DNA of 64,000 nt from JBCDBD01 sp039184335 (lineage in GTDB: Bacteria; Bacteroidota; Bacteroidia; Flavobacteriales; Flavobacteriaceae), in NCBI GenBank assembly GCA_039184335.1, contig JBCDBD010000006.1, forward strand, positions 51,086 through 115,085, read 5' to 3'. The translations under genes and the position numbers were made by a program. The notes beneath the pieces were generated by a model. The model saw only the letters and a list, made by a program, of their open reading frames with translations. It ran no database searches and had not been told where the DNA came from. Positions 1 to 9,801 of this stretch are shown one piece after another (positions within the stretch are counted from its first letter, which is position 1; the number at the start of each line of letters is the position of its first letter).

Positions 1-72
1 GGTAATGGAAATACCATCTAACCTGCAATCAAATAACCCCTATTTCTAGAACGCCATTTCGTTGTAAGAAGA

Positions 73-732
73 TCACAGTGTCTTCAGGTTCTTAATTGTT
101 TTAAAGGCCACATCCACTTGGTTGTCATCAACCAAGATGGTAAACTCATTTGTTGTTGAAATGACCTCATAGAGAATGATCCCTTCCCAGGCCAGTCGCT
201 GAAAAATAAAATAGTAAATTCCGGGTACAGATACATTTTCCGCAGGTAGTTTCACGGTGACGGAAGAAAGGTTTTCTGCTTTTTGGGTACAACGCTCGTT
301 TCGAAAAAGCTCTTCTACCTTGCCATCCAAACTATTGCTGATGACGATATTGATTTCATTGACACCTCTCGAAGATGTATAAAAAATAGCTTGGTTTCGA
401 TGTACTTCTTCCAGTAATTTTGCTTGTTTTGCCAATATGGTCTCTGATGATAAAAAGGTATAATCGGTCAAATTCGAACGCACCGTAATCTCACCGATGT
501 TCTTCAACACCTTTATAATTCGGTGGGTAGCACGAAACTCCAAATCATCAGAAAGTCTTTTCAAAGCCATGACAATGGCTCCATTGCGAACATCTTTGCC
601 CAACTCTTCTTCGATTTCGGGCTTGACAATTCTAGATAACGAAGTAAGGTTGATGATGCCTTGCCCTAAGGCACTCTGTAAAAAAGGCTTTTTCTTGATA
701 TATTGTTCAACGACTGAAGAAATGGTTTTCAT
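73..732 (-). CDS. conserved ACT-domain-like regulatory protein
   Basis: A 219-residue soluble protein with no signal peptide or membrane segment. The C-terminal half (about residues 125-219) contains a stretch 'INIVISNSLDGKVEEL' and a final beta-rich segment ending 'FTILVDDNQVDVAFKTIKNL', which resembles the paired ACT modules of aspartate kinases. The kinase catalytic domain is absent, so it should not be called an aspartate kinase. The N-terminal part (about 1-100) looks helical and may bind nucleic acid or a partner, but I see no diagnostic motif. It lies upstream of yraN on the same strand with a 51 bp gap; an exact -7 element (749-756) sits just before its start. The function is inferred only from fold resemblance. 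Confidence 0.6.
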   Translation of the reverse strand: MKTISSVVEQYIKKKPFLQSALGQGIINLTSLSRIVKPEIEEELGKDVRNGAIVMALKRLSDDLEFRATHRIIKVLKNIGEITVRSNLTDYTFLSSETILAKQAKLLEEVHRNQAIFYTSSRGVNEINIVISNSLDGKVEELFRNERCTQKAENLSSVTVKLPAENVSVPGIYYFIFQRLAWEGIILYEVISTTNEFTILVDDNQVDVAFKTIKNLKTL

Positions 733-748
733 CTCAAAGGGTTTGAGA

Positions 749-756
749 CAAAAATA
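749..756 (-). promoter_or_regulatory. -7 promoter element (TATTTTTG) of the ACT-like gene
   Basis: On the minus strand these bases read TATTTTTG, an exact match to the Bacteroidota -7 consensus TAnnTTTG. The predicted transcript start is about 5-7 nt downstream, shortly before the ATG at 732. No clear -33 motif was found. Confidence 0.5.
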
Positions 757-783
757 ACATATTGTTATAAATAAAACAAATGG

Positions 784-1146
784 TTAAAAATAATAGAATG
801 CCTCTTTCAAATGGGTTACCTCATACTTTTCCCCTCTTTTTAGCACCGTAATGATATCAAAGCGTATTTCAATATCGAGGTCGTTATCAATGACATATTG
901 ATTGGCCGCCATCACAAGCAGTTGTCTCTTTTTTTGATTGACTGTTTCAGCTATGTTTTCAAGAAAATCCGAATGTCTTGATTTGACCTCAACGATAGCC
1001 AAAACATCACTCTTTTTCGCAATTACATCAACTTCTGCTTTCTGACACCTGTAATTACGCTGTAGAATCTCATAACCCGTTTGGATCAAAAAATCAACAG
1101 CCAATTGTTCCCCCTGCTTTCCAAATTCATTGTGAATTCCCATCAA
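784..1146 (-). CDS. YraN family (UPF0102) protein
   Basis: A 120-residue protein of the UPF0102/YraN family, which has a restriction-endonuclease-like fold of uncertain cellular role. The family hallmarks are visible: 'GKQGEQLAVDFL' near the N-terminus, 'YEILQRNYRCQKAEVDVIAKKSDVL' in the middle, and 'AIVEVKSR', giving the nuclease-like E...D...E-x-K pattern. The length is typical of the family. Two consecutive Met codons (1146 and 1143) are possible starts. The gene is divergent from the DUF1800 gene, with 166 bp between them. Confidence 0.88.
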   Translation of the reverse strand: MMGIHNEFGKQGEQLAVDFLIQTGYEILQRNYRCQKAEVDVIAKKSDVLAIVEVKSRHSDFLENIAETVNQKKRQLLVMAANQYVIDNDLDIEIRFDIITVLKRGEKYEVTHLKEAFYYF

Positions 1147-1312
1147 TTTTGAAAATAAATAAAAAAAGCGTGCAGTTCATCGAAAAAAACGGTGATTCAA
1201 CGTCAAAAGAACGTTAACCTTGTAAATTTATGCTGCAATAAAACCACGACCACTCGTTAAAAGCACATAGCAGCCCCAATGACTATGAACATATTTAACG
1301 CCAAACTTTGCT

Positions 1313-2821
1313 ATGGAATTTTTTGTCAACTGTAATACCTCGACCTTAGCGCCGTATACCACGCCCTTGGATAAACTTAGGGCAGCGCACCTATATAGGC
1401 GTCTTGGGTTCAGTGCCTCTGTACAGGCCATCAACGCCGCTGAAGGGCAATCAGCAAATGCCCTAGTAGACACTTTGATCAATGAGGCTTTGAATGCTTC
1501 CCCGACCCCCGCACCCGAATGGGCAGATTGGAACAATGCAGATTACCCCGCTGATGATGACCTTGCCAGACAATTGCAAAACACCCAACGGGAAGAGTTT
1601 AGAATTGCCTATGGCAATGACATGCTCACTACCAATTTACGGGATCGACTCAGTTTCTTTTGGAGCAATCATTTCGTCACCGAACTCGATGTCTACAATT
1701 GCAATTCGTTCTTATACTACTATATCAATTGCCTTCAGCGAAATGCCATTGGCAATTTTAAGACCTTTGTAAGTGAGATTGGGCTGACCAGTGCCATGCT
1801 ATACTATCTGGATGGAGCCTTTAACAATGGTAACAACCCCAACGAAAACTATGCTAGGGAATTGTACGAGCTATTTTCGCTAGGAGAAGGAAACGGGTAT
1901 ACGGAAGAAGATATCATTGAAACCGCCCGGGCACTGTCAGGTTATGTTGACCGAGGAGAAGAAGGCTGTTCTGCCGTTGGGTTTAATCCTGACAGGCATG
2001 ATGCCGGCACCAAGACCATTTTGGGCCAAACTGGCAATTGGGGTTATGATGATGTCATCGATATTCTTTTTAATGAACGCCCCAACGAAATTGCCAATTT
2101 CATTTGCCAAAAGTTGTATGAGTTTTTTGTACATCCTGATTCAAGTGATGATACCGGTAATGCCCAAGCCATCATTTCAGGAATGGCCGAGACTTTTCTA
2201 GCCAACAATTTTGAAATTGCCCCTGTTTTATCACAACTGTTCAAAAGCCAGCACTTTTTTGATGAAAACGCTATCGGTGTGATCATCAAGAGTCCGTTCG
2301 ATCTTTATTTCAATTTCATCAAGGAAACCAACTTTACCTATGATGATGGTACTGTCATCAACTTTATCGATGCCAGTCAAATGATTGGGCAAGAACTTTT
2401 TGACCCGGTTGATGTAGCCGGTTGGCAGCGGGATCGGCAATGGATCAACACCAATTTCATCATTGGCCGCTGGTTGACCATGGAAGTATTTTTAGAAGTG
2501 TTTTTTCAAGCTGATCCAGAACAGTTCAGGTCACTCGCCATGGATGCCGTTGGACCGGCAGACATGAACACCAGTAACCCAGAAACCGTTGTTCGTGCCC
2601 TAGTCGATAAATTCACACCCAAAGGATTGTTGACCGAACAGGATTTTGAAAATGCCATGGATGCTTTCAAAATTGAAGACGTACCTGAAAACTATTATTC
2701 TCCTGACTATGTTGATGGTGGTCAGAGCCTATGGTCGCTCTCCGTTAGCTCTGAAGCACCAATGATGGTATACCTATTGTTACGCCATTTATCAAGAGAA
2801 CCAGAATTTCAACTTAAATAA
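1313..2821 (+). CDS. DUF1800 domain-containing protein
   Basis: A 502-residue protein of the DUF1800 family, which is usually encoded beside a DUF1501 protein, as here (10 bp gap). The pattern 'LRAAHLYRRLGF' at the N-terminus, 'LRDRLSFFWSNHF', 'NPNENYARELYELFSLG' and 'GYTEEDIIETARALSGY' are typical of the family. No signal peptide is visible from this start. A degenerate -7 element (TAACCTTG, one mismatch) lies about 90 bp upstream. The biochemical function is unknown; the pair is thought to act at or outside the envelope because the partner is exported. Confidence 0.9.
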   Translation: MEFFVNCNTSTLAPYTTPLDKLRAAHLYRRLGFSASVQAINAAEGQSANALVDTLINEALNASPTPAPEWADWNNADYPADDDLARQLQNTQREEFRIAYGNDMLTTNLRDRLSFFWSNHFVTELDVYNCNSFLYYYINCLQRNAIGNFKTFVSEIGLTSAMLYYLDGAFNNGNNPNENYARELYELFSLGEGNGYTEEDIIETARALSGYVDRGEEGCSAVGFNPDRHDAGTKTILGQTGNWGYDDVIDILFNERPNEIANFICQKLYEFFVHPDSSDDTGNAQAIISGMAETFLANNFEIAPVLSQLFKSQHFFDENAIGVIIKSPFDLYFNFIKETNFTYDDGTVINFIDASQMIGQELFDPVDVAGWQRDRQWINTNFIIGRWLTMEVFLEVFFQADPEQFRSLAMDAVGPADMNTSNPETVVRALVDKFTPKGLLTEQDFENAMDAFKIEDVPENYYSPDYVDGGQSLWSLSVSSEAPMMVYLLLRHLSREPEFQLK

Positions 2822-2831
2822 ACCTACTACT

Positions 2832-4541
2832 ATGTGCGATACCCACCATACCCACGATAATACCCCATACAAAGGCTTGGAACACGACGGCCATGATTTG
2901 GAACACAAAAAATGGAGCCGACGTTCTTTCATTCAAGCCTTGGGAATTGCAGGCTCTGGATCGATGATGCTGGGCAGCAACATTCTCTCGGCATCTGCCC
3001 CATCACCTTTGACCATGGCCATTGGTGACAGCGAAACCGATAATATTCTGATCTTGATTCGTTTGAGCGGAGGTAATGACGGATTGAGTACGGTCATTCC
3101 GATCCAACAATATGACACCTACGCGAATGCAAGGCCGAACATTTACATTCCCGAGAGTAAAATCTTGAAACTGACCGATGATTTTGGTGTACCCACCTAC
3201 ATGAACTCACTGGAACCTATGTGGGGTGAAGGACAATTTAAGGCCGTACATGGGGTTGGCTACCAAAACCAAAGCCTTTCCCATTTTACCGGCTCTGATA
3301 TTTATGCCAATACCGATTTGACCACAACTGGTTTTGATGGTTTGGACACCGGATGGATGGGAAGGTATTTTGAGGATTGTTATCCAGATTATTTGATCAA
3401 TCCGCCTGATGCGCCTGCAGCCATCCAAATTGGTAATATTTCTAATTTGGTGTTTCAAGGTGAAGAGACCAACTACGCCTTTGTCACCAACAATATCGAC
3501 CAACTGGAAGAAATTGCGGAAACCGGAACCTTTTATGATCTGAACAGTAGTCTTTTCGATGGCTGTATGTACGGCGATCAATTGCGGTTCTTGAGGGGTG
3601 TAGCCAATACCACTTATGAGTATGCCGGTAAAATACATGAGGCCTATGAACGGGGACAAAACCAAGTAGAATACCAAGACAATCGTTTTGCACGGCAATT
3701 GGCCCTATTGGCCCGATTGATCAAGGGAAATCTGGGCACTAAAGTCTATATGATTTCCATGGGGGGGTTTGACACCCACGGTAACCAACCGTTGGCCCAT
3801 GAACGCTTGATGTCTAACCTTTCCATAGCGGTCAACAATTTTTACGAAGATTTGGCCTTTACCGAGCAAGACAACCAGGTATTGAGCATGACCTTTTCTG
3901 AGTTTGGACGTCGAATTTTTGAAAATGGCTCCAACGGAACCGATCATGGTAAAGCTGCTCCGACCCTTTTCTTTGGATCTGGTCTTAACGGCAGTGCCTT
4001 TGTTGGGGAGCACCCCTCTTTGGAAAATCCGAACGGTCGCGGCAATCTCGAATATACGATGGATTTTAGGGATCTGTATGCAACAGTTTTGGCCGAATGG
4101 CTTTGTGTGCCCATTGCCAAAGTGGAACAGCACTTGCTCGATCACCCTTATGCCCCAGTGAATCTAGGGTTCAATTGTAGTGGTATAGATTTTCCTGATA
4201 TTGCTTATAGTGACGATCCGCCAACCTTACCCGATACCCCACCAAGTGAAAACCCCGAAGAAAATCCTGAATTGGCAAACGCTGTCGTTCATAAGCCGTA
4301 CTACCCATCTGAAAACAATCCGCATATCTATTTGGAAATGCCTTTCGCAGCCCATGTAGATATTCAACTGTACAACATATTGGGTCAAAATGTAGGAACG
4401 GTTTTCAATGAAATGATGCTTGAAGGGTCTGCAGAAATCAATATCAGGGAACGGGTAAGAGGTAGCCTTTCAACAGGAAAGTATATTTATCAAATTCAAG
4501 TGGCTGAGCAAAAAATGAGTAAATCGGTCATGATCATGTAA
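2832..4541 (+). CDS. DUF1501 domain-containing exported protein with type IX sorting domain
   Basis: A 569-residue DUF1501 protein (sulfatase/alkaline-phosphatase-like fold). Near the N-terminus (about 25-55) is a twin-arginine signal, '[20 protein letters not shown]', ending in an Ala-rich cleavage region. Central motifs include '[16 protein letters not shown]', 'SHFTGSDIY', '[10 protein letters not shown]' and '[19 protein letters not shown]', all characteristic of DUF1501. After a Pro/Glu-rich linker (about 455-485) the C-terminus forms a beta-sandwich ending '[20 protein letters not shown]', the pattern of a type-A T9SS sorting domain. The gene is coupled to the preceding DUF1800 gene. 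The combination of Tat signal and T9SS tail is discussed in the findings. Confidence 0.9.
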   Translation: MCDTHHTHDNTPYKGLEHDGHDLEHKKWSRRSFIQALGIAGSGSMMLGSNILSASAPSPLTMAIGDSETDNILILIRLSGGNDGLSTVIPIQQYDTYANARPNIYIPESKILKLTDDFGVPTYMNSLEPMWGEGQFKAVHGVGYQNQSLSHFTGSDIYANTDLTTTGFDGLDTGWMGRYFEDCYPDYLINPPDAPAAIQIGNISNLVFQGEETNYAFVTNNIDQLEEIAETGTFYDLNSSLFDGCMYGDQLRFLRGVANTTYEYAGKIHEAYERGQNQVEYQDNRFARQLALLARLIKGNLGTKVYMISMGGFDTHGNQPLAHERLMSNLSIAVNNFYEDLAFTEQDNQVLSMTFSEFGRRIFENGSNGTDHGKAAPTLFFGSGLNGSAFVGEHPSLENPNGRGNLEYTMDFRDLYATVLAEWLCVPIAKVEQHLLDHPYAPVNLGFNCSGIDFPDIAYSDDPPTLPDTPPSENPEENPELANAVVHKPYYPSENNPHIYLEMPFAAHVDIQLYNILGQNVGTVFNEMMLEGSAEINIRERVRGSLSTGKYIYQIQVAEQKMSKSVMIM

Positions 4542-4559
4542 TCATATTATAAATTTCCA

Positions 4560-4620
4560 GAATCCTCCGGTAGTGTATCCCCCACCCCAATTTAGGGCTG
4601 CACGATCCGGAGGTTCCTTT
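4560..4620 (+). terminator. intrinsic terminator after the DUF1800/DUF1501 operon
   Basis: The inverted repeat CCTCCGG (4564-4570) ... CCGGAGG (4607-4613), extended by GAA/TTCC, is followed by TTCCTTTTTT. It has a long, C-rich loop of about 36 nt. It lies 18 bp after the DUF1501 stop, and inside the longest possible metG reading frame, which argues against the longer metG start. Confidence 0.65.
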
Positions 4621-4656
4621 TTTGGCAACGATACCTTCACCTCTTGCCAAAATCAG

Positions 4657-4664
4657 TATTTTTG
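4657..4664 (+). promoter_or_regulatory. -7 promoter element (TATTTTTG) of metG
   Basis: This is an exact TAnnTTTG match placed 19 bp before the ATG at 4684, which supports that start over the upstream in-frame codon at 4573. Confidence 0.5.
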
Positions 4665-4683
4665 GGGCTTAATTATTAAATTC

Positions 4684-6789
4684 ATGGCCCAAGATACGCC
4701 AACACCTTTGCGATATACCATTACCGCAGCACTCCCTTACACCAATGGCCCCATCCATATTGGGCATTTGGCTGGGGTTTATGTACCTGCTGACATTTAT
4801 GCCCGTTACCAACGCATAAAAGGGCATGATGTCGCCTTTATCTGCGGCAGTGACGAGCATGGGGTGGCCATACCGATGAAAGCCAAAAAAGAAGGCGTTT
4901 CGCCCAAAGAAATCATTGATAAGTACCACGGCATCATCAAAAAATCATTCGAGGACTTTGGCATTTCGTTCAACAACTATTCAAGAACCTCAGCAGCGGT
5001 GCATCATACGACCGCTTCTTCTTTCTTTAAGAAACTTTATGATCAAGGGGATTTTGTAGAGGAAACCACAGCACAACTATACGATGAAGAAGCCCAGCAA
5101 TTCTTGGCCGATCGTTTTGTGACCGGTACCTGTCCCAAATGCGGACATGAAGAAGCTTATGGGGACCAGTGTGAAAATTGCGGCTCTTCACTGAATGCCA
5201 CAGATCTCATCAACCCAAAATCAACGATTACTGGGGCCATACCTACCTTAAAGAAGACGATGCATTGGTTTTTGCCTTTAGACCGTTACGAAGATTTTCT
5301 AAAGACATGGATCCTAGAAGGCCATAAAAACGATTGGAAACCCAATGTATATGGCCAATGCAAGTCATGGATCGATGATGGATTAAAACCACGAGCAGTG
5401 ACCCGCGATTTGGACTGGGGCATTCCCGTTCCCGTAAAAGGGGGCGATGGCAAAGTGCTCTATGTCTGGTTTGACGCCCCAATCGGTTACATCTCATCGA
5501 CCAAGGAATGGGCAGAACGCGAAGGTAAGGATTGGGCACCCTACTGGAAGGATAAAAATACCAAATTGCTCCACTTTATCGGAAAAGACAATATCGTATT
5601 CCATTGCATCATATTCCCAAGCATGCTCAAGGCACATGGTGAATTTGTACTGCCTGAAAATGTGCCTGCCAATGAGTTTTTGAACCTAGAGGGCAACAAG
5701 CTTTCCACATCAAAGAATTGGGCAGTTTGGTTACATGAGTATTTGGAAGAATTTCCGGACATGCAAGATGTGCTTCGCTACAGCCTAACAGCGAATGCTC
5801 CTGAAACCAAGGACAATGATTTTACATGGAAGGATTTTCAGGCACGCAATAACAACGAATTGGTGGCCATCTTTGGCAATTTTATCAACCGGGTCGTGGT
5901 GTTGACACACAAATATTGTGCAGGGGTCGTTCCCCAACCCGAACAACTGAACGAAACCGATCAAGATACCTTAAAAGCCCTAAAAAAATTTCCAGCAATC
6001 CTATCGAACTCTTTAGAGAGGTACCGGTTTCGTGAAGCTAGCCAAGAGCTGTTGAACCTTGCCCGACTGGGCAATAAATATTTGGCCGATGAAGAACCTT
6101 GGAAATTGATCAAAACCGATGAAGCCCGCACAAAATCAATCATGTTTGTTGCTCTACAAATCGCTACAGGACTGTCAGTGCTATCAGAACCGTTCTTACC
6201 GTTCACCGCTGCAAAGCTTAAAAACATGTTGCATGTGTCTTCAAAAAAAGATGGGCATGCCATAACGTGGAAAGATGTGTCCAACAAACAGGTACTGCTT
6301 CCGTCAGGACACCAAATCAATCTAAGTGAATTGCTGTTCCGAAAAATTGAGGATAAGGAAATTGATATCCAATTGGCCAAATTAGCGGCTACCAAAAAAA
6401 CCAATGCTTCGACGTTTGCCAACACTGAACCCGTAAAAAAGGAACTTATGCCCCAAAAAGAAACCATCATCTTCGAAGACTTCAGCAAATTGGATATGCG
6501 TGTAGGCACCATCACAGCAGCTGAGAAGATGCCCAAGGCCAATAAGCTATTGGTCTTAAAGGTCGATACTGGTTTAGATACACGAACTATAGTATCAGGT
6601 ATTGCCGAAAGTTTCAAGCCTGAAGAAATTGTAGGAAAAAAAGTGACCGTTTTGGTCAATTTGGCCCCAAGAAAACTACGGGGTGTTGAAAGCCAGGGTA
6701 TGATCTTGATGAGTGAAAATAAAGCGGGAAAGCTGGTGTTCGTCAATCCCGATGAAAGCGATATAACCAACGGCGCCACCATCAATTAG
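4684..6789 (+). CDS. metG: methionyl-tRNA synthetase
   Basis: A 701-residue class I aminoacyl-tRNA synthetase that charges tRNA-Met. The HIGH signature is at residues 25-28 (PIHIGHLAG) and the KMSKS-type loop is KLSTS at 339-343. A zinc knuckle with Cys150, Cys153, Cys163 and Cys166 lies in the connective-peptide domain. An anticodon-binding helical domain follows. A C-terminal EMAP/Trbp111-like tRNA-binding domain (about 595-701; '[14 protein letters not shown]', '[11 protein letters not shown]') completes the dimerising form. The reading frame is open back to 4573, but that extension overlaps the preceding terminator and lies upstream of the -7 element, so ATG 4684 is chosen. It is convergent with the Sua5 gene. 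Confidence 0.97.
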   Translation: MAQDTPTPLRYTITAALPYTNGPIHIGHLAGVYVPADIYARYQRIKGHDVAFICGSDEHGVAIPMKAKKEGVSPKEIIDKYHGIIKKSFEDFGISFNNYSRTSAAVHHTTASSFFKKLYDQGDFVEETTAQLYDEEAQQFLADRFVTGTCPKCGHEEAYGDQCENCGSSLNATDLINPKSTITGAIPTLKKTMHWFLPLDRYEDFLKTWILEGHKNDWKPNVYGQCKSWIDDGLKPRAVTRDLDWGIPVPVKGGDGKVLYVWFDAPIGYISSTKEWAEREGKDWAPYWKDKNTKLLHFIGKDNIVFHCIIFPSMLKAHGEFVLPENVPANEFLNLEGNKLSTSKNWAVWLHEYLEEFPDMQDVLRYSLTANAPETKDNDFTWKDFQARNNNELVAIFGNFINRVVVLTHKYCAGVVPQPEQLNETDQDTLKALKKFPAILSNSLERYRFREASQELLNLARLGNKYLADEEPWKLIKTDEARTKSIMFVALQIATGLSVLSEPFLPFTAAKLKNMLHVSSKKDGHAITWKDVSNKQVLLPSGHQINLSELLFRKIEDKEIDIQLAKLAATKKTNASTFANTEPVKKELMPQKETIIFEDFSKLDMRVGTITAAEKMPKANKLLVLKVDTGLDTRTIVSGIAESFKPEEIVGKKVTVLVNLAPRKLRGVESQGMILMSENKAGKLVFVNPDESDITNGATIN

Positions 6790-6803
6790 GCCAATAACCC
6801 GAT

Positions 6804-7760
6804 TTAATTCTCAGCGCGTTCCAAACGATCGTTGATACTCATGCCGAGCCCCTGTTCTGGCAAACGTTCGGCAATAATCACATCGACATTGGCAGCATCA
6901 AGTTGGTGCAGTGCATCAAACAAATGGGCCGCAGCTTCATCTAAATCCCTCTTTTCAGACAGTACCTTGACCAGTGCCGCCTTGGGGTACACCTTTCTAT
7001 AAAATGAGAGCACCCCAATGCGCCTGGCACTCCAGATGGCCAGTACTTTTTCGACATCATCGGTCAATATCAATTTTGTCTTTGGGGCATAGTGCTTCGC
7101 CAACATCCCTGGAGCGATAGGGGCTTTTTCACTCTTTAAGGCCAGTTTTACCACACCTGTGCAAGCCTCTATGGCTTCTATGGCAATACCTCCCTTTCGG
7201 TATATCACCGGCACGCCACCTTCAAAACCTATAATGGTTGATTCAAGGCCAACCTGAGAGGCCCCACCATCCAAGATGGCCCCAACACGGTTCCCAAAAT
7301 AATCGGCCACATGCTGTGCCGAAGTGGGACTGACCCGAGTGAACGGATTTGCACTGGGGGCGGCAATTGGAAAATCCAACCCTTCTAACATGGTCAAGGT
7401 CAACGGGTGGTCTGGCATACGAATGCCCACAGTCGACCTGCCTGCAGTGACCAGATCACTCACCACACCTTGCTTGGGCAAAATCATGGTCAATGGCCCG
7501 GGCCAAAAATGCGAAGCCAATTCTTGGGCGGCATGAGGTATATCTTTAGCCAAAGTGGGCAACTGGTCTATATGGTGAATGTGAACGATCAACGGATTGT
7601 ACAACGGACGGCGTTTCATTTTAAAAATCTTCTTCACGGCCGTATCATCGTATATATTGGCCGCCAATCCATAGACCGTTTCTGTCGGTATGGCTACCAA
7701 GTTACCATCGCGCAATAAATTTTGGCACAGGGCAATGTTTTTGGTAATGCTACTCTTCAT
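6804..7760 (-). CDS. L-threonylcarbamoyladenylate synthase (Sua5/YrdC type)
   Basis: A 318-residue enzyme that makes threonylcarbamoyl-AMP for the t6A37 modification of ANN-decoding tRNAs. The YrdC core (about 10-200) shows 'VAIPTETVYGLAA', 'KMKRRPLYNPLIVHI', 'GRSTVGIRMPDHPL' and 'PIAAPSANPFTRVSPTSA'. After the linker 'KAPIAPGMLAKHYAPKT' comes a C-terminal Sua5 domain, so this is the long Sua5 form rather than short YrdC. The frame stays open to 8096, but the upstream part is non-conserved and overlaps the divergent deacetylase gene; ATG at 7760 gives the family's normal N-terminus. Confidence 0.93.
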   Translation of the reverse strand: MKSSITKNIALCQNLLRDGNLVAIPTETVYGLAANIYDDTAVKKIFKMKRRPLYNPLIVHIHHIDQLPTLAKDIPHAAQELASHFWPGPLTMILPKQGVVSDLVTAGRSTVGIRMPDHPLTLTMLEGLDFPIAAPSANPFTRVSPTSAQHVADYFGNRVGAILDGGASQVGLESTIIGFEGGVPVIYRKGGIAIEAIEACTGVVKLALKSEKAPIAPGMLAKHYAPKTKLILTDDVEKVLAIWSARRIGVLSFYRKVYPKAALVKVLSEKRDLDEAAAHLFDALHQLDAANVDVIIAERLPEQGLGMSINDRLERAEN

Positions 7761-7766
7761 TGGTTG

Positions 7767-7774
7767 CAAAGGTA
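7767..7774 (-). promoter_or_regulatory. -7 promoter element (TACCTTTG) of the Sua5 gene
   Basis: The minus strand reads TACCTTTG, an exact TAnnTTTG match. Its predicted transcript start falls almost on the ATG at 7760, so the mRNA may be leaderless or nearly so. Confidence 0.45.
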
Positions 7775-7831
7775 TGATAGCTGAGACATTTACTTTGGGC
7801 GCCAAACATATTTTGTTGAAAAGATGGATAT

Positions 7832-8752
7832 TTGAAAAAAATATCTTTATTGCTAAAAATCGCTTACCATCCCATTTACAGGCATCCCTTGCCAGAAGGA
7901 CATCGATTTCCCATGTTAAAATACGAACTGTTACCACAGCAGTTGCTACATGAAGGCACATGTGAGTCCTCAAATTTCTTCGAGCCCAGCTTGCCCGATG
8001 ACCAATATATACTTGCGGCACATAACATCGGCTATTACCAAAGTCTCGTTCAACTTGACCTAAAGCCCAGTGCGGTTCGAAAGATAGGATTTCCATTATC
8101 TGCGGAACTGGTACAACGTGAACGGATCATTGCCAGCGGCACCATAAGCGGCTCCGAATCGGCATTGCAACATGGTATTGCCATGAATATTGCCGGTGGC
8201 ACACATCATGCGTACTCTGACAGAGGAGAGGCTTTCTGCATGCTCAACGACCAGGCCATCGGGGCTCGTTACCTTCAGACGAGTGGGCAAGCAAAGCATA
8301 TCTTGATTGTCGATCTAGATGTACACCAAGGCAACGGTACCGCCGAAATCTTCCAAAACGATGCGACTGTGTTCACTTTTTCCATGCATGGAAAAGGAAA
8401 CTATCCCTTTAAAAAGGAAGTTTCCGATTTAGACATTCCATTGGAAAAAGGAACAGATGATACCACCTACCTTGCTATCTTAAGAAACACTTTGCCGCGA
8501 TTGATCGATCAGGTACAACCTGATTTTGTTTTTTACCTATGCGGGGTCGACATCTTGGCAACAGACAAGTTAGGTACCTTGGGAATGACCTTGGAAGGTT
8601 GCAAAGCCCGTGACGCCCATGTACTGCAAACCTGTCATGACCTTCAAATTCCGATCCAGTGCAGTATGGGTGGGGGCTATTCGCCTGATATCAAAATCAT
8701 TGTCGAAGCACACGCCAATACCTTTAGGTTGGCACAAGAGATTTTCTTTTGA
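7832..8752 (+). CDS. histone deacetylase family amidohydrolase
   Basis: A protein of about 300-306 residues of the arginase/deacetylase superfamily (class of AcuC, HDACs and acetylpolyamine amidohydrolases), a zinc-dependent deacetylase. The catalytic His pair is in 'GGTHHAYSDRGEAFCMLND', the metal-binding Asp-x-His in 'ILIVDLDVHQGNG', and the second metal Asp in 'YLCGVDILATDKLG'. The N-terminus 'LKIAYHPIY' and 'PLPEGHRFPMLKYELLP' is typical of the bacterial branch. No ATG start is available: TTG at 7832 or TTG at 7850 must be used, and the latter gives the usual family N-terminus. The substrate is unknown. Confidence 0.88.
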   Translation: MKKISLLLKIAYHPIYRHPLPEGHRFPMLKYELLPQQLLHEGTCESSNFFEPSLPDDQYILAAHNIGYYQSLVQLDLKPSAVRKIGFPLSAELVQRERIIASGTISGSESALQHGIAMNIAGGTHHAYSDRGEAFCMLNDQAIGARYLQTSGQAKHILIVDLDVHQGNGTAEIFQNDATVFTFSMHGKGNYPFKKEVSDLDIPLEKGTDDTTYLAILRNTLPRLIDQVQPDFVFYLCGVDILATDKLGTLGMTLEGCKARDAHVLQTCHDLQIPIQCSMGGGYSPDIKIIVEAHANTFRLAQEIFF

Positions 8753-8880
8753 ACCTTTTATTGGTTTCGACTGTACTTTTCGAAGAAATACTTTTGAATT
8801 TTCTTTTCTTAGTTTTTAAGTTTATGTTGTTAATTTGTACAGTTTTGTGTGTGTAGCCCAATCCTTTTGAAAATCGACCT

Positions 8881-9723
8881 ATGAATATCTTAAAAAGTGT
8901 GCTTGTTGCTTTTCTCTTACTGTCTGTTTTCGTTCATGCCCAAACTTCAGATGACACCGTTTCAAAAACAAAATGGCAGTTATTAACCTATGATTTTTCC
9001 AATGTTTTCAAAGGTGTGGGTCATGCGTATACCAGACCTTTTGAGTGGCAGGGGCAACAATGGGGCACCTTAGCTGCCGTAGCGGCTGGTACAGGACTCT
9101 TATATATCTATGATAAGGAAACCTCCGATTTCTTTGTCCGCCAAGGTGATGACATTCCCACTTTTATTATCGATTATGGAAAAAACTATGGCAGTCCGCG
9201 CTATAATTTTCTTTTTACGGGCGGGGTCTATTTCACGGGCTTACTCACACAAAATGAAAAACTAAGACGTTTGGGGGTACTTCTGTTATCTTCTGCGATT
9301 GCAACAGGGGTTCTCCAACAGCTAACAAAGTCTTTGGTGGGCCGCGCAAGACCATTAAAAAATTTAGGAAAAGATACCTTCGACCCCTTCAATAGGGACC
9401 GTGATTACCATTCATTCCCATCAGGACATACCATGTTGGCCTTTAGCAATGCCTATGCCATAGGCAAACAGGTCAGCAACCCATGGTTGAAGGCAGGCAT
9501 CTATACAATAGGGGCAATTCCAGGACTCTCCAGGTTATGGGAGAAACAACATTGGTTGACAGACGTAGGTTTGGGTATTGCCATCAGTATTTTTACGGTA
9601 GAGTCCATTGACAAATATCTTGACAAAAAATACGAACAGAAATATAATAACGGTAAGGGCAAAACGCTAAGTTGGAACTTCAACATCACCCCAGCACGGA
9701 TTGGAATTACGGCTATCTTTTAG
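8881..9723 (+). CDS. PAP2 family phosphatase, exported
   Basis: A 280-residue type 2 phosphatidic-acid-phosphatase-like protein with an N-terminal signal peptide (about 1-21, ending VHAQ). All three PAP2 motifs are present: 'KSLVGRARP' (KX6RP), 'SFPSGHTMLAF' (PSGH) and 'SRLWEKQHWLTDVG' (SRX5HX3D). These provide the His nucleophile and general acid for dephosphorylating lipid phosphates or lipid pyrophosphates at the periplasmic face. There are several hydrophobic helices, with the active site in the C-terminal half. The gene stands alone, and no exact promoter element was found. Confidence 0.9.
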   Translation: MNILKSVLVAFLLLSVFVHAQTSDDTVSKTKWQLLTYDFSNVFKGVGHAYTRPFEWQGQQWGTLAAVAAGTGLLYIYDKETSDFFVRQGDDIPTFIIDYGKNYGSPRYNFLFTGGVYFTGLLTQNEKLRRLGVLLLSSAIATGVLQQLTKSLVGRARPLKNLGKDTFDPFNRDRDYHSFPSGHTMLAFSNAYAIGKQVSNPWLKAGIYTIGAIPGLSRLWEKQHWLTDVGLGIAISIFTVESIDKYLDKKYEQKYNNGKGKTLSWNFNITPARIGITAIF

Positions 9724-9801
9724 ATTATAGGTCATCTGTGACCATACCGCTGTTTATGTCTTAAAAATGTTTAATTTTAGCATCTAGAATCCTGTTATCC
9801 T

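Noticed and set aside
3207..4145. Long antisense frames inside the DUF1501 gene
   Set aside because: Shadow frames with no domain resemblance.
5961..6785. 274-codon antisense frame inside metG
   Set aside because: It lies wholly antisense to a conserved gene and has an unusual Ser/Phe-rich composition; shadow frame.
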